A stretch of 44,233 bases of DNA from Streptomyces sp. Ru73. GTDB lineage: Bacteria; Actinomycetota; Actinomycetes; Streptomycetales; Streptomycetaceae. Positions within the stretch are counted from its first letter, which is position 1; each line of letters starts with the position of its first letter. A program made the translations under genes and the position numbers. Below the pieces are notes generated by a model, which did not search any database, was not told where the DNA came from, and saw nothing but the letters and a program-made list of their open reading frames with translations. Location: the NCBI RefSeq assembly GCF_002920575.1, contig NZ_PQSQ01000068.1, positions 1 through 44,233 on the forward strand. The letters are read 5' to 3'. Positions 32,449 through 39,612 of the stretch are shown here, piece by piece.

Positions 32449-33087
32449 ATGTGCGGGGCGTCTTCAGGCGATTCACCTGAGGGGATGTGGCGGACTCCGC
32501 CGGTGCCGCCGATGCTCGGTGGCCATGAGTCCTTCGTGGGGCTGGACGGCGTGACGATCGCCGACTTCTGGCGCTTTGCGCTGCCCGACTTCAAGATGAA
32601 CAACGCACGCGGCTACCTGGCCGAGTTCCTGGTGCATCGGGCCCTTGGGTCCGCGCGGTCACGGGGGGAGTGGCACAGCCATGACGTGGAGACCGAGGAC
32701 GGGCTGTGCATCGAGGTGAAGACGAGCGCTTATCTCCAGGCTTGGGAGCAACGACAGCTTTCGGACATCAGATTCACCGGTCTCCGCAGCAAGCGGTGGA
32801 ATCCGCGCACCGGCTACGCCGATGAGGAGACGTACAACGCGCATGTGTACGTCTTCGCCGTGCAGACGGCGCGCAGTCACGAGGAATACGACCCGCTGGA
32901 CGTCGGTCAGTGGGAGTTCTTCGTCCTCGGCCGCCCGGTGGTGGAGCGGCTGGGCCGGAAGAGCATGGGTTATGCGACGGTGCGCCGCCATGCCGGGGGC
33001 AGCGTGGCGTACAGCGGCCTGGCGGAGCGCATACGGGCAGCCGATCCGCGCCGGGTACCCGGGCAGCGATGCGCTACGGACGAATGA
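32449..33087 (+). CDS. PD-(D/E)XK nuclease-like hypothetical protein
   Basis: A 212-residue protein. Glu59 in RGYLAEFLVHRAL, Asp84 in ETEDGLC and the pair Glu89-x-Lys91 in IEVKTSAYLQAW fit the PD-(D/E)XK nuclease core: a helix Glu, then D...ExK on a hairpin. The following NAHVYVFAVQTA strand and WEFFVLGRPVVERLG are also typical of that fold in restriction-like proteins. ATG at 32449 has GGAGG six bases before it. The gene has no obvious partner. A restriction-modification gene lies 3 kb downstream. It could be a solitary nuclease or a defence remnant; the activity is inferred. Confidence 0.65.
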   Translation: MCGASSGDSPEGMWRTPPVPPMLGGHESFVGLDGVTIADFWRFALPDFKMNNARGYLAEFLVHRALGSARSRGEWHSHDVETEDGLCIEVKTSAYLQAWEQRQLSDIRFTGLRSKRWNPRTGYADEETYNAHVYVFAVQTARSHEEYDPLDVGQWEFFVLGRPVVERLGRKSMGYATVRRHAGGSVAYSGLAERIRAADPRRVPGQRCATDE

Positions 33088-33241
33088 CCGTCCAGGCACT
33101 CCGATCGGCATCTGCTCGGCGCTGCTCGGGCTGGACGCAAGCCCCAGGCTCCGATGGTGAGCTGATCCACTCCGCTGCTGGAGCTCTCAAGGACTCCGGA
33201 GCTGCCCCGGGGGCAGGAGTGAGTGCCAGAAGCCGATCTGA

Positions 33242-33964
33242 TCACTCTGTTACGGGCAGGCATTCGGCGAGCAGACCGACGATGTCGCGCCAGGCCCGCT
33301 GTGCGTGTCGTGGGTGGTAGCCGACACCCGGGGGTGTGGTGTGGTCGACCGGTGGGTGGTGGAAGGCGTGCAGGGCTCCGCCGTAGACCACGCAGCGCCA
33401 GTCGACGCCCGCGTCCCGCATTTCGGCGATGAACGCTTCCCGTTGCGCGGGCGGCATGATCGGGTCTTCCGATCCGACCCCGGCCCACACGGGGCAGCGG
33501 ATGCGTGCCGCCTCGCCCGGTCGGCCCGTGGTCAGTGCGTTGACCGTACCGATCGCGCGCAAGTCGGCTCCGTCGCGCCCGAGTTCCAGCACGACCGCGC
33601 CCCCGGTGCCGTAGCCGATCGCGGCGACCCGGTCGTGGTCGGTCCGCGGTTCGGCGCGCAGCACCTCGAGTGCCGCATGGCCGATGCCCCGCATCCGGTC
33701 GGGGTCTGCGAGCAGCGGCATGCAACGGGCCAGCATCTCCTCGGGGTCGTCCAAGTAGCGCCCGCCGTGGAGGTCAAAGGCCAGCGCCACGTATCCCAGC
33801 TCGGCCAGGGCATCGGCGCGGCGGCGCTCGACGTCGCTGAGCCCCATTCCCTCGGGCCCGATCAGGACTGCGGGCGCACGCTCCTCACCGGCGGGGAGCG
33901 CGAGGTGCCCGGTCATCGTGAGGGCATCTGCCGGGTATTCGACCGTACGTGTGGTGATCGTCAT
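33242..33964 (-). CDS. dienelactone-hydrolase-family protein lacking the nucleophile
   Basis: A 240-residue alpha/beta hydrolase. The fold markers are VLIGPEGMGLSDVERRRADA, VALAFDLHGG, the Asp loop VGSEDPIMP and the His in GGALHAFHHPP. In this family the nucleophile elbow reads GYCFGG or GYSFGG. Here it is GYGTGG, with glycine (residue 119, codon GGC at 33608-33610) in place of Cys/Ser. One TGC-to-GGC change explains it. The protein may be inactive or have a non-hydrolytic role. ATG 33964 starts the family domain; no strong ribosome site was seen. It is separated by 63 bp from the esterase on the same strand. Confidence 0.8.
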   Translation of the reverse strand: MTITTRTVEYPADALTMTGHLALPAGEERAPAVLIGPEGMGLSDVERRRADALAELGYVALAFDLHGGRYLDDPEEMLARCMPLLADPDRMRGIGHAALEVLRAEPRTDHDRVAAIGYGTGGAVVLELGRDGADLRAIGTVNALTTGRPGEAARIRCPVWAGVGSEDPIMPPAQREAFIAEMRDAGVDWRCVVYGGALHAFHHPPVDHTTPPGVGYHPRHAQRAWRDIVGLLAECLPVTE

Positions 33965-34027
33965 GAGGCTGGACCGTAGTGACCATCCAGCCGGGTCGGG
34001 CCGGTGTTCACCGTCGGCGGAAGGTGG

Positions 34028-34987
34028 TCAGCGGTGCAGTGCGGCCCGCAGTGCCGAGTACGCCGCGTCGTTCGCCTCGGCGGCGGCCGGGAGTTGGGCC
34101 GGCATGCCGAAGAAGCCGTGGAAGACCCCGGCGTAGCGCCGTACGTCCACCGTGACGCCCGCCTCCCGCAGTCGCCGTGCGTACGTCTCGCCCTCGTCGC
34201 GCAGCGGGTCGTACTCGGCGGTGAGCACGTGGGCGGGCGGCAGGCCGGAGAGGTCGGGCGCGGCGAGCGGTGAGGCGTACGGATGCCCGCTGTCGGCCTC
34301 CGTGCCCAAGTACTGTTCCCAGTACCAGCGCAGATGGTCGGCGGTGACGAAGTAGCCGCGGGCGTTCTCGCGGTAGGACGGGGTGTCCCGGGCGGGGTCG
34401 AGCATCGGGTAGACCAGCAGCTGGAAGACGGGCATCGGGCCGCCGCGGTCGCGGGCCATCAGGGGGAGCACCGCGGCGAGGTTGCCGCCCGCGCTGTCAC
34501 CGGCCACCGCGATGCGGGCCGGGTCACCGCCCACCTCGGGGGCGTGCGCGGCGGCCCAGCACAGCACCGCGTAGGCGTCCTCGGCCGCTGCCGGGAACCG
34601 GTGCTCGGGCGCCCGGCGGTAGTCGACGGAGACGACGAGCGCGCCCGTGGCGTTGGCCATCTCCCGGCACATCGTGTCGTGCGAGTCGAGGTCGCAGATC
34701 ACGAAGCCGCCGCCGTGGCAGAACACCACCACGGGCAGCGCGCCGTCGCCGGCCGCCCGCGGCCAGTACAGGCGGACCGGGACCTCCGGGGCACCGGCCG
34801 GGCCGGGCAGCCGCCGGTCCTCGACCCGCGCCACCGGGACGGTTGCGCCCGCCGGGGCGGGCCGGGCCGCGAGGAGGCGGCGCGCCTCGGCCGCGTCGAA
34901 CACCTCGGTGCCCAGGCGCGGGAAGTGCGCCTCGGACAGGTCGATGATGGCCTTGGCCACGGGGTCCAGCGGCACGTGCGGTCTCAC
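34028..34987 (-). CDS. alpha/beta hydrolase, hormone-sensitive lipase type
   Basis: A 319-residue esterase of the HSL family. The oxyanion motif is HGGGFVICDLDSHD, the nucleophile elbow GDSAGGN (Ser), the Asp lies in EYDPLRDEG and the His in GVFHGFFGM. It would hydrolyse short acyl esters. GTG at 34987 gives 319 residues. GTG at 34975, preceded by GAGGTGA, may be the true start. Upstream lies a strong TTGACA-17-TCTAAT promoter overlapped by a 9-bp inverted repeat, and then a PadR gene on the same strand. The PadR protein is the natural candidate for control. Confidence 0.9.
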   Translation of the reverse strand: MRPHVPLDPVAKAIIDLSEAHFPRLGTEVFDAAEARRLLAARPAPAGATVPVARVEDRRLPGPAGAPEVPVRLYWPRAAGDGALPVVVFCHGGGFVICDLDSHDTMCREMANATGALVVSVDYRRAPEHRFPAAAEDAYAVLCWAAAHAPEVGGDPARIAVAGDSAGGNLAAVLPLMARDRGGPMPVFQLLVYPMLDPARDTPSYRENARGYFVTADHLRWYWEQYLGTEADSGHPYASPLAAPDLSGLPPAHVLTAEYDPLRDEGETYARRLREAGVTVDVRRYAGVFHGFFGMPAQLPAAAEANDAAYSALRAALHR

Positions 34988-35040
34988 CTCGTCGTGGTCG
35001 AGCCGGCAGTGGCGTCCGGTGCAGTGTTTTCACTGACCGG

Positions 35041-35076
35041 CATTTCGATTAGAAATACGCCTGATCGAAATGTCAA
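35041..35076 (-). promoter_or_regulatory. strong promoter with embedded inverted-repeat operator
   Basis: On the minus strand the elements are TTGACA (35076-35071), a 17-bp spacer, and TCTAAT (35053-35048). Perfect 9-bp arms CATTTCGAT (35041-35049) and ATCGAAATG (35064-35072) straddle both elements, 14 bp apart. The promoter faces the esterase gene. Confidence 0.75.
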
Positions 35077-35113
35077 TGCTGCAGGGGGCACGACGTGGTG
35101 GCGGTGCCGTGCG

Positions 35114-35758
35114 TCAGTCCGTCTTCTTGCCGCGTCCGCGTGGGGCCGGCCCCGGAGCGGGCTGCTCGGCCGCGCGTACCGTCGCCGCCACCTCGTCCAG
35201 GTCGCGCAGCGCCGACTCGGCGAACTCCCGCTCCGCTTCGTAGTACTTCTCCGACCACCGCAGCACCAGCTCGGTGTACGCCCAGGACGGTTCCTTGGCC
35301 GAGCCCTCGGCCGTGGCGCGGGCCCGCTGGGTCATCTTCTCGGCGTACGCGCGGTGCTGTTCGAGGATGCCGCGCAGCTGCTCGGGCTCCGTCATGTGGC
35401 CGAGCCAGAGCCGCAGCATCACGCCGTGCTTCAGTACGGGCGGCTCCACCGGGGCCTCGCTCACCCACCGGGCGGCGGCCTCCTTCCCGCGCGGGGTGAT
35501 GCTGTACATGCGTTTGCCCCGGACGCCGTCCTCCTGGGACACCGTCCGCGACGTGACGTAACCGTGCTTCTCCAGGCGCTTGAGCTCGCCGTACACCTGG
35601 CTGGCCGACGGGCTCCAGTAGAAGAACTGCAGGCTGGAATCGGCCCACTTCTTCAGGTCGTACCCGGACAGCTCGGCCCCGAAGGAGAGCAGCCCCAGCA
35701 CGGCCCAGCTGGTGGGCGGCAGTTCGGCGGGGTCGAAGGGTGCGGTGGACTCGGTCAC
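35114..35758 (-). CDS. PadR family transcriptional regulator (PadR-1)
   Basis: A 214-residue regulator. The PadR winged helix covers residues 14-95 (TSWAVLGLLSFGAELSGYDL, SASQVYGELKRLEKHGYV, GKRMYSITPRGKEAAARW), followed by a Vir-type helical dimer domain (VLKHGVMLRLWLGHMTEPEQ). It is a clear paralogue of the PadR at 41449. GTG at 35758 is only 7 bases from a TATACT -10, so the message is probably leaderless. It lies upstream of the esterase and its operator-promoter on the same strand. A remnant of an acyl-CoA ligase gene ends just before it. Confidence 0.9.
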   Translation of the reverse strand: MTESTAPFDPAELPPTSWAVLGLLSFGAELSGYDLKKWADSSLQFFYWSPSASQVYGELKRLEKHGYVTSRTVSQEDGVRGKRMYSITPRGKEAAARWVSEAPVEPPVLKHGVMLRLWLGHMTEPEQLRGILEQHRAYAEKMTQRARATAEGSAKEPSWAYTELVLRWSEKYYEAEREFAESALRDLDEVAATVRAAEQPAPGPAPRGRGKKTD

Positions 35759-35765
35759 GGGCGTG

Positions 35766-35771
35766 AGTATA
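35766..35771 (-). promoter_or_regulatory. -10 box TATACT of a leaderless promoter
   Basis: TATACT on the minus strand ends 7 bases before the GTG of PadR-1, so transcription would start at or near the start codon. No good -35 was seen. PadR-2 has the same arrangement. Confidence 0.5.
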
Positions 35772-35802
35772 GGACCGATGCCGCAGGTGAGCGGCGGTGC
35801 GG

Positions 35803-35884
35803 TCAGGCCGGACCGGACTCGCGGCCCAGGCCCTCCCTTGCCGCTCGGCGCAGTTCGGTCTTGAGGACCTTGCTCGGCAGTTGC
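35803..35884 (-). pseudogene. remnant of the 3' end of an acyl-CoA ligase gene
   Basis: The minus strand encodes LPSKVLKTELRRAAREG, then a short tail and stop (TGA, 35805-35803). The intact ligase at 39613 ends LPRNASGKVLKTELRRAARE. The two share 34 identical bases (35840-35873 and 39656-39689), with weaker likeness beyond. The remnant lacks four codons before the catalytic Lys, and everything upstream is gone. It lies on the opposite side of the restriction-modification gene from the intact copy. Confidence 0.75.
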
Positions 35885-36084
35885 CAGCGACAGCCGCGTG
35901 CGCCGCTCTGCCATCGTGCGCCCCATCGCGCCCACTTGGCGCTCCTTTCGTGCAGTTCCTACGGTGAAGCCATCGTGTCATCGGAGATGCCGGTGACCGG
36001 ATGGATGTCAGGGCGCGGCCGGAAGGGTTGAGCTCCTGGGGACCTCGCCGGCCTTGCGCCGTCTTGGGCGCTGAGGGGGGACCG

Positions 36085-39000
36085 GTGGCAGATTCGTGGT
36101 TGCAGCGACTCGTTTCGGAGTACGGCGCCGAGTGCAAGGACCGCATTGGGAAAGGGGACCCGGAAGCCGCCATCCGCGGTCCGGTCGAGCGGCTTCTGGT
36201 GGCGGTGGGGGAGCGGTGGCGCCTTCAGCCCCGTCTCTATCCCGAGGTGCGCCGACCGGAGTTGGGAGTGCGCCCCGACTACGCGATGAGCGCGAACGGT
36301 CGTACCGCTGGATATGTAGAACTGAAGCGGCCGGAGAAGGATGTCACCCCCGGCGGCTTGAAAGGGCGTGACCGGAAACAGTGGGAGTTAATGCACCAGC
36401 TGCCGAACGTCCTCTACACAAACGGCCGCTCATGGATTCTATACCAAGGCGGACCTGAACCCGTACGGACTGTTCATTTCGAAGGTGACTTGACACGGGC
36501 AGGGCGCCGGCTGCGCGCGCCGGGGCCGGGTGGCGTCGAGTTCGAGGAAATGTTGCGGAGCTTCCTTCTCTGGTATCCGCAGCCGATCGCCAGTGTTCGG
36601 CAACTCGTTCGGTACGTGGCACCGTTGTGTCAACTACTACGGGAGGAAGTGGTCGAGCGGCTGGCGGAAGAGGAGCGGGGGTCCCGGGGGAGGTGCAGCC
36701 GTCGCCCGGGGCCTTTCACGGCGCTGGCAAAGGATTGGGAACAGGTCCTCTTCCCGGGGGCGAACGTCGATCGTTACGAACGCGCCTTCGCGGATCGCTA
36801 TGCCCAGACCGTGACGTTTGCTTTGCTGTTGGCCAGAGTCGAAGACATTCCGGTTTCGAATCGAACCCTCCACGAAGTGGGTAGGCAACTCGGTGCGGAT
36901 CACACCGTCATGGGCCGAGCACTGCAGATCCTCACGGACGATGTCGGTGAACGATTCGGTCACTGCCTCAACATGCTGGTGCGTATTGTCGGGGCGGTGA
37001 ATTGGGCTCCTATTCGGGAACGCGAACCGAATGCTCACGTCGATCTCTATGAGCACTTCCTCCAGGCGTACGATCGTGACCTGCGTCGACGATCTGGCAC
37101 TTACTACACGCCCAAGCCGCTCGTGGAACACATGACGAGGCTTGCGGACGAGGTGCTGCGGACGAATCTTCACTGCCCGGAAGGATTCGCTGACGATCGG
37201 GTCACCATTGTTGATCCAGCGATGGGGACCGGAACCTTCCTCAGTGAAATAATCGACCTCGTGGCTGACCGGCGGGCGCTACGTGGCGACGGGTTCAGAG
37301 GAGAGGCCATCGAGCAACTCGCGCGTCGACTGATCGGTTTTGAGCGGCAAATGGGCGCGTACGCCGTTGCGCAAATGCGCATCACTCAGACGCTGAGGCA
37401 GCAGGACACGCATGTCAGACTCAGAGACCTGCGGCTCCACCTCACCGATACGCTCGCCGACCCCTGGCAGAAGGGGGCGGTACTTGATCTGGGGGCGACG
37501 TACGCGCCACTGGTATCCAACAGTGCCGCGGCAGACGAGATCAAGCGGGACTGGCCGGTAACCGTGATCATCGGTAATCCGCCTGACCGGGAGAAAGCAG
37601 AAGGTGACGGAGGCTGGATCGAGAAGGGCTCGCCGGGGCGTGGACGGCCACTGCTCGACAGCTTCCGGCTCGGCGGCAGCAATGGGGCGCACGAGCACAA
37701 GCTCAAGAACCTCTACGTCTACTTCTGGCGCTGGGCCACGTACAAGGTTTTCGAGCAACACAAGCCCGAGCATCAGCAGGGCATCGTCTGTTTCATCACC
37801 ACGGCCGGTTTCCTACGCGGCCCTGGCTTCCAGGGCATGCGGGAATATCTGCGACGTATGTGCTCCGATGGCTGGATCATCGATCTGAGCCCAGAGGGAA
37901 TGCAGCCGCCGGTCCGCACTCGTATCTTTCCAGAAGTGCAGCAACAACTGGCGATCGCGTTGTTCGTGCGACGTCCGGGAGTGGATACTGACGAACCAGC
38001 GGCGATTCGCTATACGGCACTTGCCGGCCACCGTGACGAGAAATACCGGAAGCTCGCGGATTTAGGCATACGCAGCGAGGGCTGGGCAACGGTACGTAGC
38101 GATTGGCGGTCCCCCTTCACGCCGGAGGCGCAGACAGGCTGGGACGAATTCCCGGCGCTGGGGGAGATATTTCCTTGGAAGAAGCCCGGGGTGCAAGCCA
38201 ATCGGACCTGGGTGTGTGGGCCGGACAAGGAGAAGCTGCGTGAGCGGTGGGAGCGTCTGCTGGCTGAGCCGGAGGAAGCGGTACAGCGGGTCTTGTTCAA
38301 AGAGACGCGCGACCGCGGTGTGGGAACAGTTGTAGACCCTCTGCCCACCTATCCGCAGCGACCACTGCCGATTCGGGAGGAGACCGAGGAGTGTCCGGAT
38401 CCTGTAAGAGTTTCCTACCGCGCTTTCGATCGGCAGTGGATCATTCCGGACAACCGGTTGCTGGACACGCCGCGCCCCGATTTATGGGCCGCTTCAATTC
38501 CGAACCAACTGTATGTCGTCGAGCAGCACTCACAACCGATAAATTCCGGACCAGCATTGGTGTTCTCGCCGCTTCTTCCAGACAAGCACTGCTTCAACAG
38601 CAGAGGTGGCCGCGTACTGCCCCTCTGGCATGCGGACGGCTCCCCCAACGTCGCACCAGGACTCCTGCAACACCTTGCTAATTCCTTCGGCGGGCTGTCG
38701 GTCACAGCTGACGCTCTCGCGGCCTACGTCGCCGCGCTCACCGCGCACCCCGCCTTCACCCACCGCTTCGTTGACGAACTCAACACCCCGGGTGTGCGTG
38801 TGCCGCTCACAGCGGACCGCGCTCTGTGGCAGGAAGCCGTAGCGTTGGGCAGAAGAGTGATCTGGGCCGCGACATTCGGGGAGCGATGCGCCGATGAGTC
38901 CGACGGTCGACCGGTGGGTGGGGATGGCATATGGGCGTCTGCCGAACCGCACATCGAATATGTGATACCAGTGGGCCGGGATCAGCTACCAACACGGGTA

Positions 39001-39522
39001 GATTACGACGCCTCGGACCGGACGTTGCACATCGGTTCGGGTGTCTTCACGTCCGTGACCGAGCGCATGCGCCACTATGAAGTAGGCGGGGACAACGTCC
39101 TCGACAGATGGCTGAGCCGGCGAAGCGGCCGGCCGGCCGGGCGGAGGGGCAGCCCTCTCGACGACATCCGGACCACGGAATGGCAGCCGGCGTGGAGTCA
39201 TGAGTTGCAGGAGATACTCGCGGCGCTGCGGCACCTGACGGATCTCGAACCCGCGCAGGCGCAGCTGTTGGAGCGGGTCCTGGCCAGCCCGCTCATCACT
39301 GTTCAGGAGCTTTGTCGGCGCAGAATTCTGGTGGTGCCGCCCCAGGCGGCCAAGAGGCGGCCCGTGCCGCGCCCTGAAGACATGCTTCCTGGACTCGAAG
39401 GGATTGACGGGCAGACACCACACGCCGTACAGCCGATAGAAGTGCGGCCGGACGCGGGTGAAACCGGTGCCACGCCCAGGCGTCATCACCACAAGGAGCG
39501 CCATCCTGACCAGCATTCGTGA
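36085..39522 (+). CDS. single-chain restriction-modification enzyme (type ISP/IIG-like) with altered methylase motif
   Basis: About 1145 residues. The N-terminal nuclease core is Asp65 (RPDYAM) with Glu79-Leu-Lys81 (GYVELKRPEKD). A helical linker is followed by an N6-adenine methylase: SGTYYTPKPLVEHM, SAM motif I VDPAMGTGTFL (from residue 376), and motif IV IIGNPPDREKAEG at residues 498-501. The C-terminal ~550 residues match the target-recognition part of such enzymes. No helicase domain is present. The usual motif is NPPY; here Asp501 replaces Tyr (codon GAC). GTG at 36085 has GAGGGGGG upstream; ATG 36001 is less likely. Base composition is clearly lower in GC than neighbouring genes, suggesting recent transfer. 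With the changed motif, self-protection by methylation is doubtful. Confidence 0.85.
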   Translation: MADSWLQRLVSEYGAECKDRIGKGDPEAAIRGPVERLLVAVGERWRLQPRLYPEVRRPELGVRPDYAMSANGRTAGYVELKRPEKDVTPGGLKGRDRKQWELMHQLPNVLYTNGRSWILYQGGPEPVRTVHFEGDLTRAGRRLRAPGPGGVEFEEMLRSFLLWYPQPIASVRQLVRYVAPLCQLLREEVVERLAEEERGSRGRCSRRPGPFTALAKDWEQVLFPGANVDRYERAFADRYAQTVTFALLLARVEDIPVSNRTLHEVGRQLGADHTVMGRALQILTDDVGERFGHCLNMLVRIVGAVNWAPIREREPNAHVDLYEHFLQAYDRDLRRRSGTYYTPKPLVEHMTRLADEVLRTNLHCPEGFADDRVTIVDPAMGTGTFLSEIIDLVADRRALRGDGFRGEAIEQLARRLIGFERQMGAYAVAQMRITQTLRQQDTHVRLRDLRLHLTDTLADPWQKGAVLDLGATYAPLVSNSAAADEIKRDWPVTVIIGNPPDREKAEGDGGWIEKGSPGRGRPLLDSFRLGGSNGAHEHKLKNLYVYFWRWATYKVFEQHKPEHQQGIVCFITTAGFLRGPGFQGMREYLRRMCSDGWIIDLSPEGMQPPVRTRIFPEVQQQLAIALFVRRPGVDTDEPAAIRYTALAGHRDEKYRKLADLGIRSEGWATVRSDWRSPFTPEAQTGWDEFPALGEIFPWKKPGVQANRTWVCGPDKEKLRERWERLLAEPEEAVQRVLFKETRDRGVGTVVDPLPTYPQRPLPIREETEECPDPVRVSYRAFDRQWIIPDNRLLDTPRPDLWAASIPNQLYVVEQHSQPINSGPALVFSPLLPDKHCFNSRGGRVLPLWHADGSPNVAPGLLQHLANSFGGLSVTADALAAYVAALTAHPAFTHRFVDELNTPGVRVPLTADRALWQEAVALGRRVIWAATFGERCADESDGRPVGGDGIWASAEPHIEYVIPVGRDQLPTRVDYDASDRTLHIGSGVFTSVTERMRHYEVGGDNVLDRWLSRRSGRPAGRRGSPLDDIRTTEWQPAWSHELQEILAALRHLTDLEPAQAQLLERVLASPLITVQELCRRRILVVPPQAAKRRPVPRPEDMLPGLEGIDGQTPHAVQPIEVRPDAGETGATPRRHHHKERHPDQHS

Positions 39523-39612
39523 CAATGGCGAGGGCCGGTCAGGGCGTGCATGGATACCGCGGGTGGGTGCATTGCGTCCGTTACACAGGGGAGCAGTCGA
39601 GCGGTTGGCTGG

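Noticed and set aside
36001..36084. Upstream ATG of the restriction-modification gene as the start
   Set aside because: GTG at 36085 has a much better ribosome site and the protein domain begins there.
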